Shown: positions 24,889 through 34,027 of the stretch, in pieces
Position numbering within the stretch: position 1 is the first letter of the stretch
How the letters are laid out: every line of letters begins with the position of its first letter
Assembly: GCF_018613065.1 (NCBI RefSeq)
Contig: NZ_JAGGQW010000031.1
Span: 1 to 64,000, forward strand
Length of the DNA stretch: 64,000 bases
Direction: 5' to 3'
Source: Bacillus sp. ISL-7
GTDB taxonomy: Bacteria; Bacillota; Bacilli; Bacillales_B; DSM-18226
Made by a program: the position numbers and the translations under genes
The notes under the pieces: model-generated
Databases searched by the model: none
Seen by the model: the letters and a program-made list of their open reading frames with translations, nothing else
What the model was told of the DNA's origin: nothing

Positions 24889-26469
24889 TTAAGTCTCCTG
24901 ATCCATTGGATTATAGAGTTTAACTGTTGGATTTTTCTCTTGGAACCAACGGAGAGCAAAGTCATTTTCAAACAAAAATACATAATGGTCATATCTGTCT
25001 TTAACTAGAAGAGAACGGGAACTCGATAAATTTTCATCGACGGTTTCACCTTCAACCCAACGAGCTATTTTCGACCCCATCCGTTCCATCAATACTTCTG
25101 CATTATACTCATTTCTCATTCGATGCTCAAAAACCTCAAACTGCAATTGACCAACTGCACCTAATAAATAGTCATCCGTTTTAATTGTTTTATAAAGCTG
25201 AATTGCTCCTTCTTGAACGAGCTGCTGAATTCCTTTATAAAATGATTTTTGCTTCATCACGTTTTTGGCAGAAACCCTGACATACAGTTCTGGTGTAAAC
25301 TGAGGCAGTCTTTCATATTGAAAGTCATCCTTCCCAGAAGTCATTGTGTCGCCAATTTGGTAAGTTCCTGTATCGTATAAGCCAATAATATCTCCACTAA
25401 CTGCCTCATCTACCGTATTTCGTTCTTCCGCCATAAACGATGTCGATTGAGAAAGCTTTATTTGTTTATTCAAACGCGGAATATTCACTGTCATTCCTCG
25501 CTCAAATTTCCCAGAACACACTCGTACGAAAGCAATCCTGTCTCGGTGTGCAGGGTTCATATTTGCTTGAATTTTAAAGACAAAACCTGAAAATTGGTTC
25601 CCTAATGGATCAATTTCCCCAATGGATGAATTACGCGCCTTTGGGGGCGGAGCAAACTCTAGGTAAGACTCAAGAAATGTTTGGACACCAAAGGCAGTTA
25701 GTGCACTACCAAAGAAAACAGGTGTCAAGTTACCAGCTGCTACTTTTTCCGCTGAAAATTCATTTCCAGCCTCATTAAGCAACATGATTTCATCAAGTGT
25801 TTGATCATAAAGTCCCGACGTTTTTAGCGGGTGGTCCCCAGCTATTTCCCCGTCTTCATTTAATGGAATAAATCGTTCTTCCTCATCGACACGGAACTGT
25901 TCAACCCTATTGTTAAATCGATCATAAATTCCAAGGAACTCTTTCCCCATCCCGATCGGCCAGTTCATCGGATATGATTCAATGCCGAGAACCTCTTCTA
26001 ATTCAGCCAAAAGTTCAAGTGGCGGCTTGCCTTGGCGATCAAGTTTATTCATAAATGTAAAAATTGGAATACCACGCATCCGACATACTTTAAAAAGCTT
26101 GAGTGTTTGTGCCTCAATCCCTTTTGCAGCATCGACGATCATCACAGCACTATCTACAGCCATCAAAGTACGGTACGTATCTTCACTGAAATCCTGGTGG
26201 CCAGGAGTATCCAAAATATTGACACGGAATCCATCATAGTCAAATTGCATTACACTGGAGGTTACCGATATTCCCCGCTGCTTTTCAATTTCCATCCAAT
26301 CACTTGTAGCAAACTTTCCCGTTTTTTTCGCTTTTACAGTGCCCGCATCACGAATGGCACCGCCGAATAATAATAATTTTTCAGTTAGCGTGGTTTTACC
26401 GGCATCAGGGTGGGAAATAATCGCAAATGTCCGGCGTGACAATACATCTTCTTTAAAATTGTTACCCAT
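24889..26469 (-). CDS. prfC: Peptide chain release factor 3
   Basis: Ribosomal GTPase that recycles RF1 and RF2 after termination. The G domain shows the G1 motif [10 protein letters not shown] (about 20-29), RGISVTSSV (G2, about 66-74), DTPGHQDF (G3, about 88-95) and NKLDR (G4, about 141-145), followed by EF-Tu-like domain II and a C-terminal domain ([20 protein letters not shown], about 417-436). Length is 526 residues. I placed the start at ATG 26469 (MGNNFKEDV) behind AGAGGAAAAC, as the longer frame adds 28 residues without family support. RF3 is present in some but not all Bacillaceae. Confidence 0.93.
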   Translation of the reverse strand: MGNNFKEDVLSRRTFAIISHPDAGKTTLTEKLLLFGGAIRDAGTVKAKKTGKFATSDWMEIEKQRGISVTSSVMQFDYDGFRVNILDTPGHQDFSEDTYRTLMAVDSAVMIVDAAKGIEAQTLKLFKVCRMRGIPIFTFMNKLDRQGKPPLELLAELEEVLGIESYPMNWPIGMGKEFLGIYDRFNNRVEQFRVDEEERFIPLNEDGEIAGDHPLKTSGLYDQTLDEIMLLNEAGNEFSAEKVAAGNLTPVFFGSALTAFGVQTFLESYLEFAPPPKARNSSIGEIDPLGNQFSGFVFKIQANMNPAHRDRIAFVRVCSGKFERGMTVNIPRLNKQIKLSQSTSFMAEERNTVDEAVSGDIIGLYDTGTYQIGDTMTSGKDDFQYERLPQFTPELYVRVSAKNVMKQKSFYKGIQQLVQEGAIQLYKTIKTDDYLLGAVGQLQFEVFEHRMRNEYNAEVLMERMGSKIARWVEGETVDENLSSSRSLLVKDRYDHYVFLFENDFALRWFQEKNPTVKLYNPMDQET

Positions 26470-26670
26470 TTCGTTTTCCTCTCTTTTGACAATAAAAATT
26501 TTTGTCCATAACCTCAATCTTATCTCTGAAACGCTAACTTTGCAATAATTCAATTTGGATCAGCAACGATTATTTCTTTAATCCCTTATTCAGAAAGAAT
26601 ATAATGAAGGTACGCGGAAATCATTGTATTAAGGACCGTTCATACATAACCACAACGGAGGTAACGGGAA

Positions 26671-26931
26671 ATGAATATTATAAAAATTGATCAGCAGTCC
26701 ATAAATTTATTGCATAAAGCCTTTGATATTGTTTTAAAGGAGAACAACATTTCTTATAAAAAAATTGGAATTGCTGAAGAAGGCGAACAGCTATTATTTT
26801 TGTATGAAGGAAAAGACGAAAAAGTTCATGTTTTTAAATGGAGTAAAGCATCGAGTATAGGTGCAAGTATTGGTGTGATTGCTCAGAGTGTATTGATGCC
26901 AATTATTCCACATCTACGTCTATTATCCTAA
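26671..26931 (+). CDS. Hypothetical protein, 86 aa
   Basis: Not recognised. The start at ATG 26671 follows GGAGGTAACGG, so expression is likely. The product is a soluble-looking alpha/beta stretch (IDQQSINLLHKAFDIVLKEN, then IGIAEEGEQLLFLYEG) ending in a hydrophobic, Ser/Ile/Gly-rich segment (about 61-78) that could be a membrane-associated helix. It lies between the divergent prfC and the FtsH-like gene, with its own terminator. Confidence 0.6.
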   Translation: MNIIKIDQQSINLLHKAFDIVLKENNISYKKIGIAEEGEQLLFLYEGKDEKVHVFKWSKASSIGASIGVIAQSVLMPIIPHLRLLS

Positions 26932-26941
26932 TCTTATAAAA

Positions 26942-26978
26942 GACACCACACCTATTCAAAAAAGTGCTGGTGTTTTTT
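26942..26978 (+). terminator. Terminator of the 86-aa gene
   Basis: ACACCA and TGGTGT arms with CAC/GTG inner pairing, followed by TTTTTTC, 12 bp after the stop. Confidence 0.75.
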
Positions 26979-27071
26979 CATTACGACAAGAGTTTCCCAA
27001 CGATTCCCACATCCATTTTTCTGGAAATCCCTTTATAATAGAGTAGTATTCTGTTGAAGGAGATGAAGGTA

Positions 27072-28805
27072 TTGAATCAAAGTATACGAAAAGTTTCAAA
27101 GTTTATTCCGCTAATTGCAGCGTTTATATTAGTTATTGCAGGAACAATCTGGGTCGTCCAGACCACAAATAATGAAGTCGCTATTCCCTTCTCTTCTGTT
27201 GAGAAAACCATTCAAGATCAACAAGGAAAAGTAGTTAAACTAATTGAAAAACCTGATGGGAGCCTTTATATTCAAACAAGGGAAGGCGAATTTATTTCCC
27301 ATGTTCCTCCCAATAGTCAAATGTTAGACAAACTGGTTGGAAAATATAATATCGAATATTCATACTCCACTAGCAGTAAATATGGAAAGTGGATTTTGGG
27401 TGGTGTTATTCTTCTTCTGGCTGGAGCAGCATTTGCTCTTCAAAAAACAAAGGGCAGCCTCGGATTAAATAATTCAATGAAAAATAGTGTTGCCAATTCT
27501 CGCGCGCTTCCTTCTATTAGCTTAAAAGATGTAGGTGGCCTCGGAGACGAAATGAAGGAAGAAATATTACAAACACTTACTACCCTTAAAGAACCGGAAC
27601 GAGCAACAAAATTAGGAATTAAGCCACCGAAAGGCATACTGTTGTACGGACCGCCTGGAACTGGTAAAACCTTACTTGCACAAGCAATTGCTCGTGAACT
27701 AAATGCTTCATTTTTTACAGCCAGTGGATCAGCTTTTAATGAAATGTTCATTGGTGTAGGGGCCAGTCGGGTCCGTTCCTTGTTTAAAACGGCTAGAAAA
27801 CAAAGTCCAGCTGTTATTTTCATCGATGAAGTAGATGCTCTAGCTGCTAAAAGAAAAGCACATGGTGGCGAGGAAGCAGAAAAAACATTAACTGAATTAC
27901 TTGTCCAGCTTGATGGCGGACATTCAAATGATGGAATTCTATTTATAGCTGCAACCAATAGAAAAGACTTGCTTGATGAAGCCTTTCTGCGACCAGGAAG
28001 AATCGACTTCTCTTTTCATGTACCGCTGCCCGATACAAAAGGCAGAAGAGAAATCATTGGTATTCATGCTAAAGGTAAGTCATTTGCTAAAGATGTACTT
28101 TCAAAATTAGATGAATTAGCAGAAAGTACCTCTGGTTTCTCAGGCGCAGAGCTTCAGTCCCTTTTTGAAACGGCAAGTAGGAGAGCCGTTCGAAACGGGC
28201 AGGATATGATTAAGAAGCATGACCTTGACTATGCCTTGGATAGAACCATCTTAGGGAGTACCTCCCGCTCATTGCAAGACCTTGAAACAAAGCGCAGGGT
28301 TGCCATCCATGAAGCAGGTCATGCCATTGTGGCATCGCTAACGAAGCCAGGTTCTGTTAGAAAAGCAACCATTATCCCTCGCGGTGAGGCGTTGGGTTAT
28401 GTTGCACCCATTCCAAAGGAACTGCACTTGTCGACAACCAGTGACTTACTAGAGCGTGTGGCAATGGTATTAGCTGGAGGAGTTGCCGAAAGAATGCATT
28501 TGGGTGAACACAGTATCGGTGTAGGTGGAGACGTGCAGCAGGCAAAACAAATCATTGAACAAATGGTGGATACCGGAATGCTTCAAGAAGGGTTCCAGTT
28601 GACCTTCAATAAACAAGATAAAGAAGAAAAAATGCAGGAACTATTTGGAAAAGCATTAGAAAAAGCAGAAAATCTCATTAATAGTCATCACAATCAATAT
28701 CAGCAATTGGTCGAGGCTTTATTAAAGAAAGAAACCCTTGAAGGCACTGAAATCGAAGATATTGTATGGGGAACGCAAACTAATTTAAATGAAAGCATTG
28801 TTTAA
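27072..28805 (+). CDS. FtsH-like AAA+ membrane protease (second copy type)
   Basis: Membrane-bound ATP-dependent zinc protease of the FtsH/M41 family. An N-terminal helix (about 13-32) and a second (about 106-122) flank a short extracytoplasmic domain. The AAA module has Walker A GPPGTGKTLLAQ (about 195-206), Walker B VIFIDEVDAL (about 251-260) and the SRH AATNRKDLLDEAFLRPGR. The protease has HEAGHAIVAS (about 412-421). I prefer TTG 27072 because AAGGAG lies nine bases before it; the frame can extend to 27054. At about 577 residues it is shorter than B. subtilis FtsH (637), so it is probably an accessory paralogue, with the main ftsH by hprT elsewhere. Confidence 0.88.
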   Translation: MNQSIRKVSKFIPLIAAFILVIAGTIWVVQTTNNEVAIPFSSVEKTIQDQQGKVVKLIEKPDGSLYIQTREGEFISHVPPNSQMLDKLVGKYNIEYSYSTSSKYGKWILGGVILLLAGAAFALQKTKGSLGLNNSMKNSVANSRALPSISLKDVGGLGDEMKEEILQTLTTLKEPERATKLGIKPPKGILLYGPPGTGKTLLAQAIARELNASFFTASGSAFNEMFIGVGASRVRSLFKTARKQSPAVIFIDEVDALAAKRKAHGGEEAEKTLTELLVQLDGGHSNDGILFIAATNRKDLLDEAFLRPGRIDFSFHVPLPDTKGRREIIGIHAKGKSFAKDVLSKLDELAESTSGFSGAELQSLFETASRRAVRNGQDMIKKHDLDYALDRTILGSTSRSLQDLETKRRVAIHEAGHAIVASLTKPGSVRKATIIPRGEALGYVAPIPKELHLSTTSDLLERVAMVLAGGVAERMHLGEHSIGVGGDVQQAKQIIEQMVDTGMLQEGFQLTFNKQDKEEKMQELFGKALEKAENLINSHHNQYQQLVEALLKKETLEGTEIEDIVWGTQTNLNESIV

Positions 28806-28816
28806 TATAATAGTAG

Positions 28817-28842
28817 AAAACCAGGTGCTCATGCGCCTGGTT
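28817..28842 (+). terminator. Terminator of the FtsH-like gene
   Basis: AAACCAGGTGC and GCGCCTGGTTT arms with a TCAT loop, followed by TTGTTTTT. Confidence 0.85.
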
Positions 28843-28870
28843 TTTGTTTTTATTGGTGATCTATTATCTC

Positions 28871-29353
28871 ATGTTTTTTTTAATTTGGTGGAATACTAAA
28901 GATGGTCTTTTAAAAAAGGAAGTGGACAGGTTGTTAAGTAAAGAGAAGATTTTTGAAAAAGAGCAGCAAAAATATAATGTCAAAGCTAAAGATTTCCTCG
29001 ATGATCAGCAAAAAACACAAGGCTTACTAAACAAAGCAATAAAAATGGCAAATGAGAAAAAACAAAACTTAGGAGAAGTTTGGGAAAAATTGCAATTATT
29101 TTTTGATCTGGTTAAATCTTATTCGAAGGGTGAATATAAAAATGTTTCTCCCAGTACAATTCTTACCGTTGTCGGAACCCTGCTTTATTTTGTTTCACCA
29201 CTTGATTTAGTACCAGATTTCATCATCGGGCTTGGCATATTGGATGACGCCGCCTTGATTGGCTTTACCGTAAAAAAAATTTCCAGCGAATTAGATGCAT
29301 TTAGTAAATGGAAAAGAGCCAATATATTTGCACAAGAAAACCCGCTTGATTAA
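28871..29353 (+). CDS. DUF1232 (YkvA-like) protein
   Basis: Residues about 100-145 form a DUF1232 domain (LTVVGTLLYFVSPLDLVPDFI, then LGILDDAALIGFTVKKI), a small two-helix membrane-associated unit found in YkvA proteins of unknown role. The N-terminal 90 residues are a charged coiled-coil-like region (KEVDRLLSKEKIFEKEQQ). The start is uncertain: ATG 28871 has only a weak ribosome site, and the open frame runs back to a TTG (28844) inside the T-run of the previous terminator, which I reject. A TTG near 28931 behind AAGGAAG is an alternative. Confidence 0.65.
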   Translation: MFFLIWWNTKDGLLKKEVDRLLSKEKIFEKEQQKYNVKAKDFLDDQQKTQGLLNKAIKMANEKKQNLGEVWEKLQLFFDLVKSYSKGEYKNVSPSTILTVVGTLLYFVSPLDLVPDFIIGLGILDDAALIGFTVKKISSELDAFSKWKRANIFAQENPLD

Positions 29354-29370
29354 CCAAGCGGGTTCACCTA
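29339..29370 (+). terminator. Terminator of the DUF1232 gene
   Basis: AACCCGCTTG and CAAGCGGGTT arms; the stem overlaps the stop codon and is followed by a short T-rich stretch. Confidence 0.7.
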
Positions 29371-29379
29371 TTTATATTC

Positions 29380-29517
29380 TTATCTAAAACAAGCTGCACC
29401 TACAATAATCAAGAGGATAAATAATACTACGATTAAAGCAAACCCGCCGCCGTAGCCACAGCCACCACCATATCCATATCCACCACAGCCACCACCATAT
29501 CCACCATATCCAAACAT
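29380..29517 (-). CDS. YjcZ family sporulation mini-protein, Gly/Tyr-rich
   Basis: Product of 45 residues: an N-terminal Gly/Tyr/Cys-rich stretch ([19 protein letters not shown]) followed by one hydrophobic helix ([19 protein letters not shown]) typical of YjcZ/YdzR-type sporulation proteins. I chose ATG 29517, eight bases after AAAGGAGG; an ATG two codons earlier touches the ribosome site. The next YjcZ gene lies 34 bp upstream on the same strand, so they may be co-transcribed. Role unknown beyond spore association of the family. Confidence 0.82.
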   Translation of the reverse strand: MFGYGGYGGGCGGYGYGGGCGYGGGFALIVVLFILLIIVGAACFR

Positions 29518-29550
29518 TTTCATGACCTCCTTTTTATATTAATAGAAAAC

Positions 29551-29646
29551 TTAGTAGCACCATGAAGCCCCAATAATGATTAACAAAATAAATAAAACGA
29601 CTAGTAGGGCAAATCCGCCGCCGTAGCCACCAGCTGCACCAGACAT
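29551..29646 (-). CDS. YjcZ family sporulation mini-protein
   Basis: Product of 31 residues with [20 protein letters not shown] followed by IIIGASWCY, the compact YjcZ form. The ATG at 29646 follows AAGGAGGTAATGTAA. Its membrane helix is nearly identical to that of the neighbouring 45-residue protein, which shows a tandem duplication in which the neighbour gained a longer Gly/Tyr/Cys head. Confidence 0.85.
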   Translation of the reverse strand: MSGAAGGYGGGFALLVVLFILLIIIGASWCY

Positions 29647-29834
29647 TTACATTACCTCCTTTTCTGATTTCCATATATCCTATTCACATAGATAAAAATG
29701 TGCGATAGACACATATCCATATTACCCAGTTTTGAAAAAAAAGAAGAAGCCCATTCTTAGCAACAAAAAGCAATTATCAAAATAGAAAAGTATGACCCAG
29801 GGGAATTCACTTTTATAAAAATCTCTTCATTTAG

Positions 29835-29863
29835 TTGACAATTGCCACTGTTTTTCATAACAT
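29835..29863 (+). promoter_or_regulatory. Sigma-A-like promoter of the GDPD gene
   Basis: TTGACA (29835-29840) and TAACAT (29858-29863) separated by 17 bp, 34 bp before the TTG start of the broken phosphodiesterase gene. The -35 is perfect and the -10 matches four of six bases. Confidence 0.5.
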
Positions 29864-29896
29864 GTTCACAAATAAATGTAGATTGGAGTCCCAAAC

Positions 29897-30698
29897 TTGA
29901 GGAATGCCGCAGCCCTTTTGTTTCTGATTTTTATGGTATCTTATCGATTGATGACACGGTTAAGCTTAAAGGATAAACAACACTCTCCCTTGAAAATTGG
30001 CCATAGAGGTGCAGCTGGATACTGCCCTGAGAATACATTCTTTTAAGAAAGCCGTAGACTTAGGTGTAGATTACCTTGAAATCGATGTTCAAATGACAAA
30101 AGACGGTGAATTGGTCGTGATTCATGATTCAACCGTTAACAGGACAACGAATGGGAAAGGGAAGGTAAAGGACCTCACCTTGCAAGAAATTCAAAACCTT
30201 GATGCAGGAAGTTGGTTCCATAGTAAATTTGCTGGTGAGAAGGTCCCTTCCCTCTCTGAGTTTTTCGATGAGTTTGCAGGGAAAATTGGTATTTTACTTG
30301 AATTAAAAAAACCCTCACTTTACCCGCAAATGGTGGAAAAGACTGCCGAAGAACTAATCAAAAGAAATTTAACATCAGGAGAAAATCATATAATTATTCA
30401 ATCATTTGATCGTGGTTCACTTAAACGTTTTCATGAACTGCTTCCTTCCATCCCGATTGGAGTTTTAGTAAAGAATTCGGGTGTAAATATTATTTCAAAT
30501 AAAGATTTAAAGTCTTTTGCAAGTTATGTTTCTTATGTAAATCCTAAAATAACCATGGTTAATAAAAGGCTTATTAAAAGAATTCATCAACATGGATTAA
30601 AAACGATTATATGGACAGCAAAAAAAAAGAATGAGGTCAATACTTTAAAAAATCTACATGTCGAAGGTATTATTACTGACTTTCCAGATTTGTGTTAA
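29897..30698 (+). pseudogene. Glycerophosphodiester phosphodiesterase, frameshifted
   Basis: GDPD-family gene split by a frameshift. Frame one starts at TTG 29897 (GGAG eight bases before), has a membrane segment (RNAAALLFLIFMVSY) and reaches the catalytic KIGHRGAAGYCPENTF before a TAA at 30044-30046. The next frame, open to 30698, continues SFKKAVDLGVDYLEIDVQ with the catalytic E-D pair, then IHDSTVNRTT, LELKKP and the ITDFP end. Intact relatives have about two more residues at PENTxxxF, so a small deletion there is the likely cause. Unless this is a sequencing error, a membrane-anchored enzyme that hydrolyses glycerophosphodiesters has been lost. Confidence 0.85.
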
Positions 30699-30705
30699 GA
30701 AAATC

Positions 30706-30751
30706 GATTAGGGTCTGGGTCTATATTTTATTTCCTGATTAGACCCTAATC
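30706..30751. terminator. Terminator between the GDPD and coat genes
   Basis: GATTAGGGTCT (30706-30716) and AGACCCTAATC (30741-30751) pair perfectly around a 24-nt loop. T-rich DNA follows on the plus strand. Confidence 0.7.
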
Positions 30752-30762
30752 TGCTCTTTTTA

Positions 30763-31191
30763 TTAACATTTGGGTTCAACAATTGGCAGTCCCCTATTAA
30801 CTAATCTGGGGGATAAAGGTTGAATACTGCAAAAACAAGATAGATCAACTAAAATACAGTTATTCGTTTTTATTAATGAAAATACTTCGTCACAAAGGTC
30901 TACTGCAAAACCATCTATATCTACAGGCAAAAGCAGCGATAGCTTTGCACAGCAATGCCTTGAATCAAGACTTTCTAATCTGAATACTTGAGTAGTAAAA
31001 AATAGACCACTCTTCGTTTTCCCCATTACCTCAAATGGACATTTACTAGTAGAAAGGACAAAGGGAATGGTATCAAACCCAATTTTATCGCATACAAATC
31101 GAAAACCTTCAAAGGATAATCTTTGTTGTTCATCAAGCAACTGTTCCATTTCATTACATAAACAATGCTCCTCGCACCGTCCTTTTTCCAT
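30763..31191 (-). CDS. Spore coat protein, CotY/CotZ family
   Basis: Outer spore crust/coat protein of the CotY/CotZ/ExsY family. Of about 142 residues, the conserved core is IPFVLSTSKCPFEVMG (about 42-57), VFRLESLDSRHCCAKLSLLL (about 69-88), and the C-terminal LVDLSCFCSIQPLSPRLVNRG with its CFC pair. It is Cys-rich throughout (about ten Cys), consistent with disulfide cross-linked coat lattice. I set the start at ATG 31191 behind AAGGAGGGA; a longer frame adds ten residues. Mother-cell sigma-K expression is expected, but no promoter was fixed. Confidence 0.9.
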   Translation of the reverse strand: MEKGRCEEHCLCNEMEQLLDEQQRLSFEGFRFVCDKIGFDTIPFVLSTSKCPFEVMGKTKSGLFFTTQVFRLESLDSRHCCAKLSLLLPVDIDGFAVDLCDEVFSLIKTNNCILVDLSCFCSIQPLSPRLVNRGLPIVEPKC

Positions 31192-31379
31192 GTCTATCCC
31201 TCCTTCCGTCCAGTTGAACAATCCACTTATTTTAAAATATTCTATTCAGCAATTGTGGTATAGGCAACTTTCTTACGGAAAACAGGTAAATGACTATTTA
31301 TTTCTAGATAGGTTCCTACCCTTTTATGTTTATTTGGGTAAATAAACATAAAACTGGCTGCAAAGTTTGAAACAAAAAA

Positions 31380-31406
31380 AAGCAGCTTACATTTTGTAAG
31401 CTGGCT
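31380..31406 (-). terminator. Terminator of uppP
   Basis: Minus-strand CAGCTTAC / GTAAGCTG hairpin followed by a run of T, directly after the uppP stop at 31412. Confidence 0.8.
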
Positions 31407-31411
31407 AAAAT

Positions 31412-32242
31412 TTAAAAGAAAATAATATAAAGAATTAATGCCAAAACAATGCGATAAATTGCAAACGGCAAAAGTTTAATTTTGTTAATCAGCTTTAAGA
31501 AAAAGCGAATGGAAAATAACGCAAAAATAAAGGCACTAATAAATCCAGCAATAAAAAATGGCAAGGCATCAATCGTCATATATTCCCAGTTTTTTAATAA
31601 GGAGAGTAAACTTGCACCTGCCATAATTGGCACAGCCATGATAAAGGTAAAATCCGCTGCAGCTCGGTGACTCATTCCCAGTAATACGCCACCTGAGATA
31701 GTTGATCCGGAACGAGAAAATCCAGGCCATAAGGATAAACATTGAAATAAACCAACAGCCAAAGCTTGTCCATAGGAAATCTGATCAACTGTTTGTGTTT
31801 TCGGATGTTTTGGACCAATAAAATCTGCAAGAATCATTAATATAGCACCAATAACTAAACCAATTAAAACCGTTGCGGTTGAAAATAAGTGGTCATCAAT
31901 ATAGTCATTAAAGAGAACGCCTAAAACACCTGCAGGAATTAAACCGACAATAACTTGTGTTAATTTAAGACGGCCTTGCTCGTTAACAACTTTCTTATTG
32001 ATGCGGCCTAGACCTAATAAATCAATGAAGCGGTCCTTAAAGGTGACGACAACCGCAAGAATCGAACCAAGTTGAATAACAATTTTAAACGTGTTGGCTC
32101 CATGCTGTGTCAAAAACTTTTCAGATTGCAACCACATATCATCAACGATAATCATGTGACCTGTGGAGGAAACTGGTGCGAATTCTGTTAAACCTTCTAC
32201 TAATCCAAGGATAATGGCTTTAATAATCAAAAGTAATTCCAT
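31412..32242 (-). CDS. uppP: Undecaprenyl-diphosphatase
   Basis: Integral membrane phosphatase (BacA/UppP) that converts undecaprenyl diphosphate to the monophosphate carrier of cell-wall synthesis; extra copies give bacitracin resistance. The 276 residues have about eight helices, with the signature GLVEGLTEFAPVSSTGHMII (about 13-32) holding the catalytic Glu-rich motif and GFSRSGSTISGGVL (about 173-186) the PGxSRSxxT motif. It is monocistronic. The upstream gap of 275 bp holds the terminator of the next gene but no sigma-ECF promoter that I can defend. Confidence 0.94.
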   Translation of the reverse strand: MELLLIIKAIILGLVEGLTEFAPVSSTGHMIIVDDMWLQSEKFLTQHGANTFKIVIQLGSILAVVVTFKDRFIDLLGLGRINKKVVNEQGRLKLTQVIVGLIPAGVLGVLFNDYIDDHLFSTATVLIGLVIGAILMILADFIGPKHPKTQTVDQISYGQALAVGLFQCLSLWPGFSRSGSTISGGVLLGMSHRAAADFTFIMAVPIMAGASLLSLLKNWEYMTIDALPFFIAGFISAFIFALFSIRFFLKLINKIKLLPFAIYRIVLALILYIIFF

Positions 32243-32488
32243 GTTGTGATTTTCTCCTAACCTATTGCGACAGTATCGTAAGTCATGATGATTTACAACC
32301 TATTTATTTTACTCATTAACTAACTACTTTGCAATATCTTTTTTTACTTTTACACCTCGTTATTAATAACGAAGTAATTCATGTAATAGTTTCATTTATT
32401 TACATTTCTCCATAAACAAAAATGTGATCCGCTAAATTACATGGCCACAAACGACAATTTCCTCTACAACATTTAATTATTAGCAAAC

Positions 32489-32517
32489 AATAAAAAGGAG
32501 CGATGCATCGCTTCTTT
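32489..32517 (-). terminator. Terminator of the NlpC/P60 gene
   Basis: AAAAAGGAGCGATG / CATCGCTTCTTTTT, a nearly perfect palindromic hairpin touching the stop of the hydrolase gene. Confidence 0.85.
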
Positions 32518-33723
32518 TTATTGTTTGTCGTTGATGATTCTCATGACACGTCCATTAAATTTCTTTTTATAGTAACCGCCCGTTAAATCTGCAATCGCAA
32601 TCCCCGTCGAGCTTTGTGAACCAATGAATTTACCTCCACCAAGATAAATCCCCACATGTCCGTCGATTTTATAAGTATCAAAGAATACAAGGTCCCCAGG
32701 TCGTGCTTCACTCATTGATACTCTGGTTCCAGTATTTTTCAGAATATCGGTATGGGCACCAACTTTAATCCCTGCCTGTCTGAACGCCCATGCAACAAAT
32801 CCAGAACAATCAAATCTTCCATTGGCTACATCATAAGAATTTCTTCCCCCGCCAAACACATAAACAGAGTTCCCTATGTACTTATCACCTGCGTGGATGA
32901 CAATATTATGTACTTCATTTGTGGTAGTTGGTATCGATACATTAATATTAACAGGTTCGGTATTCTCATCCTTAGAGGTAACACTTTTTATTTGTGCTTC
33001 CTTTGATGCAAGCGTACCATCTTGCATTTGTAAATCTGCCATTACAGTAAGTTTTTCTTGCTCTTTTAGTTTTAGTTCTTCTTTAAGTGCATCATTTTGC
33101 ACTTTTTGTTCTATTATCTGTGCTTGCATTCCAACAAGCTCCGTTTTCATGTTTTGCAAATCGTTTAGCTTTTTTACTACGGAGGATTGTTTCATTTGAA
33201 CTTCTTTTTGGTCCTTTATTTGCTTCGTTACAAGATCTTGGTCCGCTTCTACCAAGGTTGAAACAGCGCCAAGTCGACCCACGAAGTCACTAAAGTTAGA
33301 AGCTCCAAGGATGACGTCAATATAACTAACCTTGCCACCACTTGCTTGTAGGGATAGAGCACGTTTTTTTATTATTTCATTCCGTTTATTGATTCTCTCT
33401 TGTATATCCATAACCTCTTGCTGAAGAACTTTCACTTTGGACTGTGATGCTTTTACTTTTTCTTCTGTTTGAAATATCATTTTATTATTATCTTTAATTG
33501 CCTCATCAACTCTTTTAATTTGTTCCGATAATTTTGTTAATTCATCTTGTACTTGAGAAATTTCCTGATTTGCTTTTGTTATATCTGTCTGAAGACCAGA
33601 ACGCTGCTCTTCTATACTTTTAATTGTAGGATTATCTGCCTTTGCGTTTACTACTGGCAACAAGAAAACACTCCCTAGTCCCATAATAATTGTGGTACAT
33701 AGTGCAAATAACTTCTTTTTCAA
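32518..33723 (-). CDS. Secreted NlpC/P60 peptidoglycan hydrolase, CwlO-like
   Basis: Predicted cell-wall DL-endopeptidase. A signal peptide (LKKKLFALCTTIIMGLGSVF through AKA, about 1-29) is followed by a long coiled coil (about 32-245, with heptads such as QDELTKLSEQIKRVDEAI), as in CwlO/PcsB, and a C-terminal NlpC/P60 domain (about 270-401) with catalytic Cys in RFDCSGFVAWAF, His in GHVGIYLGGGKF and a polar third residue. I chose TTG at 33723 after AGAGGTG; the frame extends nine codons further. CwlO-type enzymes are activated by FtsEX through the coiled coil; that is inferred here. Confidence 0.88.
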   Translation of the reverse strand: MKKKLFALCTTIIMGLGSVFLLPVVNAKADNPTIKSIEEQRSGLQTDITKANQEISQVQDELTKLSEQIKRVDEAIKDNNKMIFQTEEKVKASQSKVKVLQQEVMDIQERINKRNEIIKKRALSLQASGGKVSYIDVILGASNFSDFVGRLGAVSTLVEADQDLVTKQIKDQKEVQMKQSSVVKKLNDLQNMKTELVGMQAQIIEQKVQNDALKEELKLKEQEKLTVMADLQMQDGTLASKEAQIKSVTSKDENTEPVNINVSIPTTTNEVHNIVIHAGDKYIGNSVYVFGGGRNSYDVANGRFDCSGFVAWAFRQAGIKVGAHTDILKNTGTRVSMSEARPGDLVFFDTYKIDGHVGIYLGGGKFIGSQSSTGIAIADLTGGYYKKKFNGRVMRIINDKQ

Positions 33724-33915
33724 TTTACACCTCTGCCTTCTTAATTCCAATAAAGCAACCCTGTATCATCCTATTTTGTCTTAATTAGAGTATAACTTCT
33801 AAATTTGTCTACTAGGTAATAATAATATTACATTAACATTTCATTAGTAACTTTTGGAAGGGATTTAACAAAGTGTTCATTTTTAGCTTAACTCTAAAGT
33901 GCCAACAAAAATAAA

Positions 33916-33960
33916 AGAACCACAATCTCTTGTTTCTTAAAGAAAAGAGATTGTGGTTCT
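33916..33960 (-). terminator. Terminator of phaQ-phaP
   Basis: Sixteen-base perfect arms, 33916-33931 and 33945-33960 (AGAACCACAATCTCTT type), followed by TTTTATTTTT on the minus strand. It lies about 65 bp after the phaP stop; the region between (33961-34027) shows no gene. Confidence 0.9.
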
Positions 33961-34027
33961 AATATATAATAAAATTTACCTATGTGGATCCTCAAAGTTG
34001 ATAATTCCCCTAGGACGGTAAAAATAA

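Noticed and set aside
30038..30047. Programmed +1 frameshift in the phosphodiesterase gene
   Set aside because: The stop after a slippable TTT resembles a +1 site, but the product would be about two residues short at a conserved motif, and such enzymes are not known to use recoding.
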